Counted from the stretch's first letter, positions 1-10,757 are shown. The stretch is DNA of 64,000 nt from Oscillatoriaceae cyanobacterium M7585_C2015_266 (GCA_015295835.1 DVEG01000027.1:248001-312000), one strand, 5' to 3'. Notes: a model not told the origin generated them from the sequence alone. Translations and numbers: made by a program.

Positions 1-1074
1 TTGAATCACGCTGGAGGCGATCGCTTTATTTTGAGGATCTCTGGTAACATTACTAACAAAGTCTTTATCTATTTTTAAAGTATCTAAAGGAAACTGCTTA
101 AGATACATCAAAGACGCATATCCCGTGCCAAAGTCATCGAGAGCAATCCTAACTCCTAGAGTTTTCAACTTATTCAAGGTTGCGCTCGCTGTAGCAGTAT
201 CTCGTATCAAACTAGTTTCTGTTATTTCCAATACCAAATTTGTCGGAGGCAGCGCAGTTGTTTGCAATATCTTAATAATCTTAGCACTCAATTCCGGATC
301 GGCAAACTGCCCCGCCGACAAATTCACCGAAACATGAAAATCTGAAAACCCCGCTGCCAGAAACTTTGAAGCTAGGGCGCAGGCAGAGAGCAACACCCAC
401 TCCCCAATCTGTACTATTGCCCCCGTCTCTTCTGCTAGGGGAATAAACTCTGCCGGCGAAATATAACCACGTTCTGGATTATACCAGCGCACAAGAGCTT
501 CAGCCCCGACAATTTTCCCCGTCGTCAAATCGGCTTGCGGCTGATAATACACCTGAAATTCCCCCTTAGCAAGAGCATGGCGCAGCAAAACCTCTAATGC
601 CAGCCGCTCCGGTGAAATCTCATTTGTGCTCACGCTGCTATTTGCGAGTTCATTCAGTTTTTCTTCTACTTGGTAGAGAGCTTGGGTAAATGGTTGCTTC
701 ATTGCCGCCTGTTTTTGCAGACGCGCTGTTATTGCTCCGAGCAATTCTGCCTGCGTAAATGGCTTGGTGACGTAATCGTCTGCTCCTAATTCCATTCCGG
801 CTCGAAAATCCGCCTTTTCCGCTCGAGCTGTGAGAAAAATAAATGGAATCGTTGCCATCAGAGAATTTTGGCGCAGGGTTTTAAGAACTTGATATCCATC
901 TAATTCCGGCATTTGTATATCACAGAGAATTAAATCGGGTACCTCTGATAGTGCCATTTGCACCCCTCTCACCCCGTTTTCTGCCTCAATTACTGCAAAA
1001 TCTTGTCTTTTCAGTATTTTGACAATCATTTTGCGAACTGGTTGTTCATCCTCAATTACCAGAATTTTAGTCAT
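1..1074 (-). CDS. Response regulator with C-terminal EAL (c-di-GMP phosphodiesterase) domain, partial
   Basis: The reading frame starts at the ATG at 1074 and runs off the window edge, leaving about 358 residues. Residues 1-120 are a receiver domain: acidic pair in VIEDEQP, phospho-acceptor Asp in LCDIQMPELDGY, and KPF near the end. A linker of about 40 residues precedes an EAL domain. It shows the EAL triad in GAEALVRW, the N of VSVNLSAGQF, the E of LEITETSL and the metal-binding DD of LDDFGTGYASL, followed by TLKIDKDFV. These residues suggest an active enzyme that hydrolyses cyclic di-GMP. There is no GGDEF domain between REC and EAL, so it resembles the RpfG/PvrR style of phosphorylation-controlled phosphodiesterase. 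The C-terminal end of the EAL domain lies outside the window. The partner kinase is not evident. Confidence 0.92.
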   Translation of the reverse strand, partial: MTKILVIEDEQPVRKMIVKILKRQDFAVIEAENGVRGVQMALSEVPDLILCDIQMPELDGYQVLKTLRQNSLMATIPFIFLTARAEKADFRAGMELGADDYVTKPFTQAELLGAITARLQKQAAMKQPFTQALYQVEEKLNELANSSVSTNEISPERLALEVLLRHALAKGEFQVYYQPQADLTTGKIVGAEALVRWYNPERGYISPAEFIPLAEETGAIVQIGEWVLLSACALASKFLAAGFSDFHVSVNLSAGQFADPELSAKIIKILQTTALPPTNLVLEITETSLIRDTATASATLNKLKTLGVRIALDDFGTGYASLMYLKQFPLDTLKIDKDFVSNVTRDPQNKAIASSVIQ

Positions 1075-1949
1075 GACACTTAAACAAATTTCCAACTTTA
1101 CACCGGGGTTGCTAACTCTGAATATATATAGATTAGTAAACTTACCGAGCTTCTAATTTAGCCTATGAATTTACCTGGATAGAAAAGTGATAATCCAATA
1201 ATAAAAGCCCGGTTTTTCTTTTGTAAACTTTTCCTAAGAGCGGCAGTGGCTCCTACGCAGCTCGAAACAGCCACAAAAAATGGGCCCGCCAGCGAGGAGA
1301 TGGGACAAAGTCCCGAATTGCTACCGAGTTCTAATTTAAAAATATCTCAAGTAAGTAAACTTTGCAGATAAAGATATTTTTCTTTTGGTATTTTTTACAT
1401 TCAAATTTACCTGCCCTAAGCAGATATACTGGGTTTTGTTTGCACTCTGAAAGCAAGTGGGAGAAAAACTCCGAATTATTTCAAATAAATTTTTATGAAA
1501 AAACAGTATATACACAGTAAATATACGAAAGCGCTCGCTCCACCTACTACTGAGCATCTTGCCACGAGAGAGAGCCACTAGCAAAACCCTTGCTGGGCGC
1601 AAACTCCCTTTCAGAAGGCAACAATTCTTCCTCCACATAGTTCCAAAAAGGGCCATCACCCAAGCATACCCATCTGCCTTTAAAAACTCTCTCTCTTTGA
1701 GCCTATATAGCACATCCGGCAGTTATTCGCACACCCCCGCCGCCAGTCTCCTCAATCAAATTTAATATCTCGTAATCATAAGCATCCAAGAAATCCTCAC
1801 TCCTGCGTCACCAGCAAAATTGTATCATAAATAAGCGCAACCCGCACAGCAGAAATAGCGGAAATTCCACTCCATAAAACAAACGCAACAGTAGCCAAGG
1901 TTGCTTACGCAAACGTAAAGCTCTGATAAAAGCACAAATTATCGGCATC
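1075..1949. other. Intergenic region, no convincing gene
   Basis: Between the REC-EAL gene and the cobN stop. It is AT-rich and contains one GCGCTCGC octamer at 1531-1538. A short imperfect direct repeat (TACCGAG followed by TTCTAATTTA) occurs near 1143-1160 and 1322-1338. Open frames on both strands (1336-1713 minus, 1559-1765 plus) overlap each other, have no recognisable motif and poor ribosome-binding sites, and are not called. Confidence 0.6.
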
Positions 1950-4900
1950 TCAACTGCTAGATTCAATCGCGGCTTCAGCTTGGTGAGCAATAGCCCGTAA
2001 TTTATCTACCATTTCTTCATCCGCTGATTGCCATAAACCCCGCTGACGAGCCTCTAACAATCTTTCCGCCATATCTCGCAGCGCCCAGGGATTTTTCTGT
2101 TGTAGAAACTCCTGCACCTTTGTATCAAACAAATACGCTTTTGCCACCCCTTCATACATATAATCTTCCACACAGCAAGCCGTTGCATCATAGGCAAATA
2201 AATAATCTAATGTTGCCGCCATTTCAAATGCACCTTTGTATCCGTGACGCATGACGCCGGCAATCCACTTAGGATTTATAACCCGTGAACGATATACTCG
2301 CGCGATTTCCTCCTGCAAGCGGCGAACTTTTGGCTTTTCCGGAATAGAATTATCGCCAAAATAAGTTTGGGGATTTTTCCCACTCTTTACTCTTACTGCT
2401 ACTGTTAAGCCGCCTTGAAATTGATAGTAATCGTCAGAATCTAATAAATCGTGTTCGCGGTTGTCTTGATTGTGTAAAACGATTTGCATAGATTTCAAAC
2501 GCTGCTCAAAAGCTTCAGGAGCAGAAATTACTTTGTATTCTCCTTTATTGGAGAAATGCGTATCACTAGTATAGGCGTAACAACTCCAGTTGATGTAAGC
2601 ATGGGCTAAATCTTCATCATAAGTCCAATTTTGGGATTCAATTAAACCTTGTAATCCAGCTCCGTAAGCTCCTGGTTTAGAGCCAAAAATGCGATAGAGT
2701 GAACGAGTGATCGCTTGTTCATTTGTTAACCCTGCTGCAAGCCAAAATTGCGTCTCTTCTTTAACATGCTGGGAAATAGGATTGTCTTCTGGCGGCTCAT
2801 CTAAAAATGCGATCGCAGTTACAGCACGAGTAAATAAATCAATCAAATTAGAAAAAGCATCTCTAAAAAATCCAGAAATTCTTAACGTTACATCTACACG
2901 AGGGCGCCCCAAAGCCGAAACAGGCAAAATTTCAAAATCAACTACCCGTCGCGAAGCCCCATCCCAAATAGGTTGCGCTCCAATAAGAGCAAGTGCAATA
3001 GCAATATCATCGCCACCGGTTCGCATTGTAGAAGTTCCCCACACCGACAACCCTAAAGTTTTCGGATATTCGCCATTTTCCTGTGTATAGCGTTCTATTA
3101 TCGCTTCTGCCGCTAATTGAGCAAGTCTCCAAGCTGTTTCAGTAGGAATCGCACGAATATCTACTGAGTAAAAATTGCGCCCAGTAGGCAAAACGTCTGG
3201 GCGCCCCCGCGTTGGAGCGCCGGCTGCCCCGCTAGGTACAAACCGCCCATCTAATCCTCGTAATAGTTGTGTGATTTCTTCGTTGGTTTTTTGCAGAGCA
3301 GGGAGAAGATAGTAGCGTATCCATTCTAGTTCTCGGTGAGTATGGGAGCCGGGATTAGGAAACGATGGAATTAGTGATGTTTGGGTTTTTTCGTATATTA
3401 TGTTTTCGACTAATTCTGCTGCTTTTTCTTCTAAGTATGTGGTAATATCTCCTAGGTTTCTAAAGTTTTGTATTTGGGTTTTTAATGGGTGTTCATCTGC
3501 TAATTTAAGCTCTGATATTGGTAAGCTTAAATCTGCTGTTAATGGCTCGAAATCGAGTTGAAAATCTTCAGCTATTGCGCGGGTTAATCCAAGACGATTA
3601 CTACTGGGATGACGGGCGATCGCTACTATTAAGTCTCGCAACTGTCTCCCTTGTGGGCATTTTCCAAAAATGTGCAAACCGTCGCGAATCTGTGCTTCTT
3701 TTAATTCGCAAAGGTAGGTGTCTATCCACGTCAGTATTGAGGAGGTGTTTGTTTTTAATTCTTCGGTATTTATTCGTAAATCTTTATGCAGTTTTTCTTT
3801 TTCGATTAATTCTAAAAGGCGAGCGCGAATAGTTGGCAGTCTCTTTGGATCTAAACTTTGCGCGTCGTAATATTCATCTATTAATCTTTCTAATTCTAAT
3901 AAAGAACCGTAAAGTTCAGCACGAGTCATCGGCGGCGTTAAGTGATCGATAATTACTGCCTGCGCTCGCCTTTTTGCTTGCGCACCTTCCCCCGGATCAT
4001 TTACAATAAAAGGATATAAGTGTGGCAACGCTCCCAGTACTACTTCTGGATAACAACACTCAGACAATGCTACACTTTTACCAGGTAACCATTCTAAATT
4101 ACCATGTTTACCAATATGTACGATCGCATCCGCCCGAAAACAAAATCGCAGCCAATAGTAAAATGCTAAATAAGCATGAGGCGGTTCTAAATCTGGAGCG
4201 TGATAATTTAAACTAGGATCAATGTCATAACCCCTCGACGGTTGAATCCCTATAAATACATTGTTTAATTGAATACCCGGAATCGGGAAAAATTTGCTAT
4301 TATCTTTTTCATCCCAGCGCTCTCTAATCCCCTTTTGTACCGTTTCTGGCAGCGTGGCAAAATATTGCCAATATTCTTCAGCCGATAAAAATTGCCGCAC
4401 CGCCCGCAAATCCCTCCCCTCTGGATCATTCGTCACCCCTTTCGTTAAAAGTGCAATTAACTCATCCCCGGTAGCAGGTATTTCACTAACCTGATATCCA
4501 GCCTTCTGAAGTGCTTTAAGAATTTCTATACAACTCGCCGGTGTATCTAATCCTACGCCATTAGCAAGGCGTGCATCTCGGTTCGGGTAATTTGCTAGAA
4601 TTAAAGCAATTCTTCGTTCTGACGGTTCTTTTTTCCGTAGTTGTAGCCAGTTTTTTGCTAAATCAGCGACAAATTCGATGCGAGACATTTCTGGCTCATA
4701 AACCACTACCTCTGTTTCTAAAAGAGGATGCCACTGTTGCACCTTTTTAAAAGAAACCGCTCGACTGATTATCCGCCCGTCTACTTCTGGTAAGGCAACG
4801 TTTATTGCTATATCGCGCGGAGAAAGAGCTTGTAATCCCGATTTCCAAGTTTCTACTGTGCTGCTGCTGAAAATTACTTGCAATACCGGCACATCTGGGC

Positions 4901-5744
4901 AGTAAGTAGGGGCAAGAGATGGTTGACTAATAGCAAAACTTGTGGTATTTAGCAGCAGTTCGATCGCCTCGCCGTCTGGGGGTTGGAAATACTGCAATAA
5001 TTCAGTTTGTACCTCGATATCCCGCAGCGAAGAGACAAATACTGGTACGGGGTGTAAGTGGCGAGCGCTTAAAGCTTGACAGAGAGCATCAATAGCAGCA
5101 ACATTCCCCGCCAAATAATGAGCGCGGTAAAATATAATCCCAACTTTGGGATATGAACCCCCTCCCGCCTTCCTCGTAGCCTCATCTGTGTCATTCCATA
5201 AATAAAGCCCGGCGCGCGGAACTACTTGAGGAGGAGGGGGATTGTAATTGTATCCAAGAGAAATATCGGCAAGGAATTGTAGGGCATGAGTGACATTCTC
5301 CACCCCACCTTCTGTGAAATAGCGCCACAACTGGTTAACCGCTGCTAGAGAAACAGTAGAGTGACTAATCAAATCGAGATCAGGTTTATCGTCACCTGGC
5401 ATTACAAATAAAGCCGCTCCAGTTCGCTGTGCCGTTTCTCGCACCACCTCCAGCCCGTAAGACCAATAGGAGCGCCCGCCTAATAATCTTAAGACTATCC
5501 CTCGCGCTGCCGCTAGTACTTGTTCAGCATAAGTATCAATACTGATTTGTTGCTGTAATTGTAACAGGTTAGCTACTCGCAGCGGCGGAAACTCAGGGGG
5601 GATTTTGGCCACGGCTGCTGCTAGGGTTTGAATGTCAGTATCAGCTGCTGTCAGTAAAACAAGAGGTGCAGGCGTTTGTTTAAGAAAGATTACGCCTTCG
5701 CTTGGAAAATTCTCTCCTGCGATAGATGCGGCGATGCGGTGCAT
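1950..5744 (-). CDS. cobN: Cobaltochelatase large subunit CobN
   Basis: A 1264-residue protein of the CobN/magnesium-chelatase H family (PF02514). These proteins insert the metal into the corrin ring, or protoporphyrin for ChlH, together with AAA+ partner subunits. The family core is visible: a HIGKHGNLEWLPGK block, then LPHLYPFIVNDPGEGAQAKR and a DHLTPPMTRAE segment, and later LGLSVWGTSTMRTGGDDI and GRPRVDVTLRISGFFRD. Length and HGNLEWLPGK-type sequence fit CobN better than ChlH, which is usually near 1330 residues with a different N-terminus. The ATG at 5744 is the first in frame. No chelatase partner genes lie beside it; cbiD, another corrin gene, lies 16 kb away. It is probably transcribed alone from the 5745-6129 gap, which holds a long hairpin but no cobalamin-riboswitch box that I can recognise. 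Confidence 0.93.
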   Translation of the reverse strand: MHRIAASIAGENFPSEGVIFLKQTPAPLVLLTAADTDIQTLAAAVAKIPPEFPPLRVANLLQLQQQISIDTYAEQVLAAARGIVLRLLGGRSYWSYGLEVVRETAQRTGAALFVMPGDDKPDLDLISHSTVSLAAVNQLWRYFTEGGVENVTHALQFLADISLGYNYNPPPPQVVPRAGLYLWNDTDEATRKAGGGSYPKVGIIFYRAHYLAGNVAAIDALCQALSARHLHPVPVFVSSLRDIEVQTELLQYFQPPDGEAIELLLNTTSFAISQPSLAPTYCPDVPVLQVIFSSSTVETWKSGLQALSPRDIAINVALPEVDGRIISRAVSFKKVQQWHPLLETEVVVYEPEMSRIEFVADLAKNWLQLRKKEPSERRIALILANYPNRDARLANGVGLDTPASCIEILKALQKAGYQVSEIPATGDELIALLTKGVTNDPEGRDLRAVRQFLSAEEYWQYFATLPETVQKGIRERWDEKDNSKFFPIPGIQLNNVFIGIQPSRGYDIDPSLNYHAPDLEPPHAYLAFYYWLRFCFRADAIVHIGKHGNLEWLPGKSVALSECCYPEVVLGALPHLYPFIVNDPGEGAQAKRRAQAVIIDHLTPPMTRAELYGSLLELERLIDEYYDAQSLDPKRLPTIRARLLELIEKEKLHKDLRINTEELKTNTSSILTWIDTYLCELKEAQIRDGLHIFGKCPQGRQLRDLIVAIARHPSSNRLGLTRAIAEDFQLDFEPLTADLSLPISELKLADEHPLKTQIQNFRNLGDITTYLEEKAAELVENIIYEKTQTSLIPSFPNPGSHTHRELEWIRYYLLPALQKTNEEITQLLRGLDGRFVPSGAAGAPTRGRPDVLPTGRNFYSVDIRAIPTETAWRLAQLAAEAIIERYTQENGEYPKTLGLSVWGTSTMRTGGDDIAIALALIGAQPIWDGASRRVVDFEILPVSALGRPRVDVTLRISGFFRDAFSNLIDLFTRAVTAIAFLDEPPEDNPISQHVKEETQFWLAAGLTNEQAITRSLYRIFGSKPGAYGAGLQGLIESQNWTYDEDLAHAYINWSCYAYTSDTHFSNKGEYKVISAPEAFEQRLKSMQIVLHNQDNREHDLLDSDDYYQFQGGLTVAVRVKSGKNPQTYFGDNSIPEKPKVRRLQEEIARVYRSRVINPKWIAGVMRHGYKGAFEMAATLDYLFAYDATACCVEDYMYEGVAKAYLFDTKVQEFLQQKNPWALRDMAERLLEARQRGLWQSADEEMVDKLRAIAHQAEAAIESSS

Positions 5745-6129
5745 GAGGCTTAATTTCTACTTACAGGGAAGATAAAGAAAAACGACGTAAGACTAAAAGA
5801 AGCAAGCTTTGCTTATTGATAGGAGAAGGATCAAAGTTATGGTAGAATACGCCTCATTTATGCTACCATTGCTTCTCCTTACTTGTTTTAACAATTAAAT
5901 AAAAAATAAATAGTTAGTTAATTTAGTTTAGGGCAGTTATAAAACCTGCTTGCCGCAGTTTATTATACAAATTAGACAATTGTAATAAGTTACAGACTTC
6001 TGGTTAATTGCGCTGTTGCTAAATGCTAGCGGGCCAAAAATAGGCCGTTAGTTTTTGGCAACCTGAAACCACTAAAGAAAAAAACTATCCACTCTCAACA
6101 GTCACGCTTGCTGCCAAAAAACCGAGAAA
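5745..6129. promoter_or_regulatory. Divergent promoter region of cobN and the hybrid kinase, with a two-stage hairpin
   Basis: A 385-bp gap between divergently transcribed genes, so it must hold both promoters. It contains an extended inverted repeat: AGGAGAAG (5821-5828) pairs with CTTCTCCT (5872-5879), and inside it ATGGTAG (5839-5845) pairs with CTACCAT (5863-5869). The left side has a 10-nt internal loop and the right side 2 nt. It would sit in the cobN leader. A small AAGCA/TGCTT hairpin lies just beside it near 5800-5814. I could not assign -35/-10 boxes reliably. Confidence 0.5.
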
Positions 6130-8601
6130 ATGTTTGGTTCTCAATTCTTTCGCCGAAACCTGTCTCTGGAAACTTTTAATCGCCTGCGTCAACTTTTACA
6201 GCAGGCAGCGCAAAGTCAGGGGAAAGGGGCTGCGATCGTGACCGATGCAATGTTGGACTCGTTGGAAAATCCTCAACAGCAGCAGGGGGTAAAATTCGCG
6301 TTATTTGCTTGCCAGGAGTGGCAGGCACTGCTAATGGGGACACCAAATATTCCAGTGCTAGAACAATGGTGGCAAGATCCACAAACAATATTCTATCAGG
6401 TGGAGCTAACCTTTGAATTCGAGGCGATCGCAGCCTTTAGCCAAGAGCTAGCAAAACAACTGCCACAAGGAACAATAGGGCGAGCGCATCTCGAACAAGT
6501 CACCCGCCTCCTAACCCCTAAAGACAGCAAAATAGATAGTACACTAGCTCTCTCCATACTAGAACTTCTCGCCCCTCCAGCAGCCGAACAATCCCAAAAC
6601 CAGCCCATTTACCCCTGTATATCCGTCTGCCAACCCGTCGAAAACGCTTTACGCCATCAGAGCGAACAAGAGCGGTTGCTTTATCAAGTAAGCACCCAAA
6701 TTCGTAAAAGCCTAGACTTGCCAATAATCTTGCAAACCGCAGTCGAGCAAGTACAACACCTGCTACAGGTGGATCGGCTAATTATCTATGAATTTGACAA
6801 CCAGCCTAACTTACACTCCCTTACCATCGGGGAAAACGGCAGCAAAGCCCAAGAAAATACTAGCGCTGAAAAATTACAAGTGGCCACTGTAGAAGATACG
6901 AAAATAGAAAAATCAGACATTTCACTTCTGACAAAAATAGAGCCATCAGAGCTAGAACTTATAGAAGAAAATACAGTATTAGGCAGAGGCAGAGTCACCT
7001 ATGAAGCCAGGGCATCAGATGCTATACCTTCTGTATTGCAAGTTACAGAAGGAGAATTGTGTTTTGTGCGAATGCCTAAATTTCGCAAAAAATACCGCAA
7101 AGGGTTTACACACGCAGTAGAAGACACGGAGTTAGTGTATGCTTACTCTCCGTGTTTTTTAGAATTAATGCGGCGATGGCGAGTGAGGGCCAAATTGGTG
7201 GCGCCGATAGTAGTGGGAGAAGAACTGTGGGGATTACTGATAGCCCACCAATGCGAAAAACCACGTCAATGGCTGGATAGTGAAAAGGAATTTCTCAAGC
7301 AAATCGCTGAACACTTGGCGATCGCTATCCAACAAGCACAACTGTATGCAGAACTCAAACAACAGGCAAAAACCCTCGAACAGCGCGTAATCGAACGGAC
7401 ACAAGAACTCCAAGACGCCCTCATCGCCGCACAGGCAGCCAGCCGCGCTAAAAGTGAATTCTTGGCAACAATGAGCCATGAACTGCGGACACCCCTGACA
7501 TGCGTGATTGGCATGTCCTCAACCTTATTGCGCTGGTCAATAGGGCAGCTCAATCAAAAGCAGCGTCAATATCTACAAACTATTCACGACAGCGGCGAAC
7601 ACCTACTCGAACTCATCGACGATATACTCGAACTCTCCCAATTAGAAGCCGGCAAGACGGTTTTAAATATTAGCGAGTTTTCCCTGAGCGAACTGGCAAA
7701 AACCAGCATCGCTGCCCATGAACAAAAAGCTACCCAAAAGGGTGTTAAGCTGGAACTAGACTTGCGCGTCGAACCAGAACGCGATCGCTTCCGTGCTGAC
7801 TTGCGCCGAGTAAAACAAATCCTCTACAACCTCCTCAACAATGCTGTCAAATTCACACCCGCAGGCGGCAAGGTAATCCTCCGAGTCTGGGTAGACAATA
7901 ACTCCGCCTTCTTTCAAGTCGAAGATACCGGCATCGGCATTCCCGAACACCAACTCCCCCTGTTGTTTCAAAAATTTCAACAGTTGGATGCCTCCTATCA
8001 CCGTCAATATGGCGGTACCGGTTTGGGTTTAGCACTGACAAAACAGCTCGTCGAACTTCACGGCGGTTCTATTGAGGTAGAATCTACTATGGGCGCAGGC
8101 TCGACTTTTACCGTCTGGCTGCCAGCTCAACCTTTAAATGCAGTTAACTCGACTGTCTCGGAAAATTTGCCTATATTTCCCAAAAGCTCTCAAGGGCAAG
8201 TCGTCTTGGTTTCAAATGACGAAGATACGGCTACTTTAATCTGCGACATCCTAACAACGGCAGGCTATCAGGTGGTTTGGCTGATTGAAGGTTCTAACGC
8301 CAGTGAACAAATTTTACTCCTGCAGCCCACTGTCGTTATCGTCGATATGGAACTGCCCGGTATGGATGGTTATGAAATTGTCTCTCAATTGCGTCAGTCG
8401 TTAACAAGACAAGAGTTGAAAATTATCGGTTTGGCAGCAAAGATTGTCTCTGAAACAAGCAATTCGTCCCTGGAATTGGCAGCACGTAATGGCGGTACTG
8501 CAGCTGATGAGCTGTTGGTAAAACCTCTCCAGCCTGCTCAGCTTTTGAATAAAATTGCTCAGCTGATTTTTCAAACCCCTCCGGAGGAAGGCACTTTATA
8601 G
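6130..8601 (+). CDS. GAF-domain hybrid histidine kinase with C-terminal receiver; phytochrome/CBCR-like GAF
   Basis: 823 residues, apparently soluble. Residues 1-165 form an N-terminal region I do not recognise. A GAF domain spans about 180-405 and ends in a stretch typical of phytochrome and cyanobacteriochrome GAFs ([21 protein letters not shown]). It carries a low-complexity insertion near 230-290. Two cysteines stand where two-cysteine cyanobacteriochromes bind bilin: Cys311 in ELCF and Cys342 in SPCF, although the usual DXCF Asp and CH His are replaced. A coiled coil (405-435) leads to the HisKA domain with His450 in MSHELRTPL. The HATPase domain follows (N box [25 protein letters not shown]). 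Residues 690-810 are a receiver with Asp739 in [12 protein letters not shown] and KPL. It is monocistronic: ftsH begins 265 bp downstream with its own leader. The kinase call is firm; a light-sensing role is inference. Confidence 0.93.
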   Translation: MFGSQFFRRNLSLETFNRLRQLLQQAAQSQGKGAAIVTDAMLDSLENPQQQQGVKFALFACQEWQALLMGTPNIPVLEQWWQDPQTIFYQVELTFEFEAIAAFSQELAKQLPQGTIGRAHLEQVTRLLTPKDSKIDSTLALSILELLAPPAAEQSQNQPIYPCISVCQPVENALRHQSEQERLLYQVSTQIRKSLDLPIILQTAVEQVQHLLQVDRLIIYEFDNQPNLHSLTIGENGSKAQENTSAEKLQVATVEDTKIEKSDISLLTKIEPSELELIEENTVLGRGRVTYEARASDAIPSVLQVTEGELCFVRMPKFRKKYRKGFTHAVEDTELVYAYSPCFLELMRRWRVRAKLVAPIVVGEELWGLLIAHQCEKPRQWLDSEKEFLKQIAEHLAIAIQQAQLYAELKQQAKTLEQRVIERTQELQDALIAAQAASRAKSEFLATMSHELRTPLTCVIGMSSTLLRWSIGQLNQKQRQYLQTIHDSGEHLLELIDDILELSQLEAGKTVLNISEFSLSELAKTSIAAHEQKATQKGVKLELDLRVEPERDRFRADLRRVKQILYNLLNNAVKFTPAGGKVILRVWVDNNSAFFQVEDTGIGIPEHQLPLLFQKFQQLDASYHRQYGGTGLGLALTKQLVELHGGSIEVESTMGAGSTFTVWLPAQPLNAVNSTVSENLPIFPKSSQGQVVLVSNDEDTATLICDILTTAGYQVVWLIEGSNASEQILLLQPTVVIVDMELPGMDGYEIVSQLRQSLTRQELKIIGLAAKIVSETSNSSLELAARNGGTAADELLVKPLQPAQLLNKIAQLIFQTPPEEGTL

Positions 8602-8725
8602 TGTCAGAGGCAAAATAAAGGTAAGCGATCGCTATTTTTTGAGGCCCCCAAAGTTAAAAATTAGCAAGTAGGTATATTGTACAGAAAAAATTTTTCGCCA
8701 TAGAAGAGAAAATATTTAAAATTAG

Positions 8726-8861
8726 TATTGGCGACAAAAAAAATTACTGCTGCTTATCCGTACAAAAAAGGACGGTTTTCCCACCCCCCAGATAAGATAA
8801 AAATCGCCAATAATAAAGAAAGTCAGATAAAATAAATAAAAATCGCTTTCTTTATAGGAGG
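8726..8861 (+). promoter_or_regulatory. Structured 5' leader of ftsH with two abutting hairpins next to the ribosome-binding site
   Basis: TATTGGCGA (8726-8734) is complementary to TCGCCAATA (8804-8812). Directly after it, ATAAAGAAAG (8813-8822) is complementary to CTTTCTTTAT (8846-8855). The second stem ends one base before the ribosome-binding site AGGAGG (8856-8861), which precedes the GTG start at 8867. The two stems are contiguous and could stack. The AU-rich stem is of the kind that could melt with temperature, but the site itself is not paired in this fold, so a regulatory role is inferred. Confidence 0.5.
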
Positions 8862-8866
8862 CATCT

Positions 8867-10741
8867 GTGAGTATTAAAAACAAGCCTCAACCCTCTTGGT
8901 CACGAGTGGTAGGAAATATACTATTACTGGTATCTGGGGCATACTTGCTGATTAGTATATTTTTCCCGCAATTATTTGGCCCCCCGATTCCCCAAGTTCC
9001 CTACAGCTTGTTTATAGATCAAGTACAAGATGGTAAAGTGCTGCGGGTATCCGTAGGTCAAAATCAAATCCAATACCAAATTAAAGACGAAGAAGGAAAA
9101 CCAGGTCAAATTTTGGCGACAACGCCAATATTCGATTTGGAATTGCCCAAGAGATTAGAAGAAAAAGGCGTTGAATTCGCAGCCGCACCACCACCAAATA
9201 ATGGCTGGATAAATAATATCATCAGTTGGGTACTGCCACCACTGATTTTTGTGGCAATTTGGCAATTCTTCGTAGGACGCAGCGGCGGACCACAAGGGGC
9301 CCTTTCGATTACAAAAAGTAAGGCAAAGGTTTATGTAGAAGGGGAAGCCGCCAAAGTAACTTTTGCCGATGTGGCAGGGGTGGAAGAAGCAAAAGTAGAA
9401 TTGGCAGAAATTGTCGAATTTCTAAAATCACCCCAGCGATATATAGCGATCGGAGCACGAATTCCTAAAGGCGTTTTGTTAGTAGGACCTCCAGGCACGG
9501 GCAAAACGCTTCTGGCTAAAGCAGTAGCAGGGGAAGCGGGAGTGCCATTTTTCAGTATCTCCGGTTCCGAATTTGTAGAATTATTTGTTGGAGCCGGTGC
9601 AGCACGGGTGCGCGATTTGTTTGAACAGGCAAAGAAAAAAGCACCGTGTATTATTTTTATCGATGAGTTAGATGCGATCGGTAAATCTCGCGCTAATGCC
9701 GGGTTTTTTGCAGGCAATGATGAACGGGAACAAACTCTTAACCAATTGCTGACGGAAATGGACGGGTTTTCCGTAAGCGGCGCTACTGTGATTGTGTTGG
9801 CAGCAACTAACCGTCCAGAAATTCTCGATCCGGCACTGTTGCGCCCAGGACGTTTTGACCGGCAAGTCTTGGTCGATCGCCCAGATTTAGCGGGTCGCTT
9901 GGCAATTTTGGAAATCTACGCCCGCAAGGTAAAACTGGGCCCAGATGTGGATTTAAAGGCGATCGCAACTCGTACCCCTGGTTTCGCCGGCGCAGATTTG
10001 GCAAACCTCGTTAATGAAGCAGCCCTATTGGCAGCCCGCGCCCACCGCGAAACTATTTCACAAGCCGATTTTACTGAGGCGATCGAACGCGTTGTTGCCG
10101 GCTTAGAAAAGAAAAGCCGCGTACTCAGCGATAAAGAAAAGAAAATTGTCGCCTACCACGAAGTCGGACACGCACTTGTTGGCGCTTTAATGCCCGGGGG
10201 CACCAAAGTCGCTAAAATCTCGATCGTACCGCGCGGTATGGCAGCTCTGGGTTATACCTTGCAACTGCCTACAGAAGACCGTTTCTTGATGGAAGAAAAA
10301 GAAATTCGCGGTCAAATTGCAACCCTGCTCGGCGGGCGAGCAGCTGAAGAAATTGTCTTCGGCAGTATCACTACCGGTGCAGCTAATGACTTACAACGAG
10401 CTACTGATCTCGCCGAACGAATGGTGACGACTTATGGCATGAGCAAGGTTCTCGGTCCCCTCGCTTATGAAAAAGGTTCACAAACTAATTTCCTCGGCGA
10501 CGGCGTTATGAATCCTCGTCGCGTTGTTAGCGATGCTACCGCTAAGGCGATCGATGAAGAGGTAAAGGAAATCGTAGAAACCGCTCACCAGCAAGCTCTG
10601 GCTATTCTAAATAAAAATCGGGATTTGATGGAAAAAATTGCTACTCGCATCTTGGAAACTGAGGTGATCGAAGGCGAGGAATTACAAAATTTCCTCAGTC
10701 AAGTTCAGCCAGTTGATGAAAAAGTAGCAGTGGCTGTATAA
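8867..10741 (+). CDS. ftsH: ATP-dependent zinc metalloprotease FtsH
   Basis: 624 residues, the normal FtsH length. Residues 15-35 and 112-132 are the two membrane segments that flank the extracytoplasmic domain. The AAA+ domain has Walker A GPPGTGKT (207-214), Walker [12 protein letters not shown] and an SRH region ending in RPGRFDRQ. The protease active site is His431-Glu432-Val-Gly-His435 (HEVGH), with downstream [11 protein letters not shown] helix and the third-ligand region. It degrades damaged membrane proteins, in cyanobacteria including photosystem II D1. The N-terminus resembles Synechocystis FtsH1 (Slr1390) from memory, which is a weak paralogue assignment. The start is GTG at 8867, six bases after a strong AGGAGG. 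The pore-loop region reads [11 protein letters not shown] rather than the commoner GVGASRVRDLF, a conservative change. Confidence 0.97.
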   Translation: MSIKNKPQPSWSRVVGNILLLVSGAYLLISIFFPQLFGPPIPQVPYSLFIDQVQDGKVLRVSVGQNQIQYQIKDEEGKPGQILATTPIFDLELPKRLEEKGVEFAAAPPPNNGWINNIISWVLPPLIFVAIWQFFVGRSGGPQGALSITKSKAKVYVEGEAAKVTFADVAGVEEAKVELAEIVEFLKSPQRYIAIGARIPKGVLLVGPPGTGKTLLAKAVAGEAGVPFFSISGSEFVELFVGAGAARVRDLFEQAKKKAPCIIFIDELDAIGKSRANAGFFAGNDEREQTLNQLLTEMDGFSVSGATVIVLAATNRPEILDPALLRPGRFDRQVLVDRPDLAGRLAILEIYARKVKLGPDVDLKAIATRTPGFAGADLANLVNEAALLAARAHRETISQADFTEAIERVVAGLEKKSRVLSDKEKKIVAYHEVGHALVGALMPGGTKVAKISIVPRGMAALGYTLQLPTEDRFLMEEKEIRGQIATLLGGRAAEEIVFGSITTGAANDLQRATDLAERMVTTYGMSKVLGPLAYEKGSQTNFLGDGVMNPRRVVSDATAKAIDEEVKEIVETAHQQALAILNKNRDLMEKIATRILETEVIEGEELQNFLSQVQPVDEKVAVAV

Positions 10742-10757
10742 TATAAATAAAAAAAAT

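Noticed and set aside
1336-1765. Overlapping open frames on both strands after the REC-EAL gene
   Set aside because: They overlap each other, carry no known motif, have poor ribosome-binding sites and lie in AT-rich sequence.
1740-1803. Short minus-strand stretch that reads like protein (DFLDAYDYEILNLIEETGGG)
   Set aside because: It is about 34 codons with an in-frame stop just upstream and no start; at best a relic and not supportable as a gene.
5745-6129. Cobalamin riboswitch upstream of cobN
   Set aside because: No B12-box consensus found in either orientation; the visible hairpin has a different shape.
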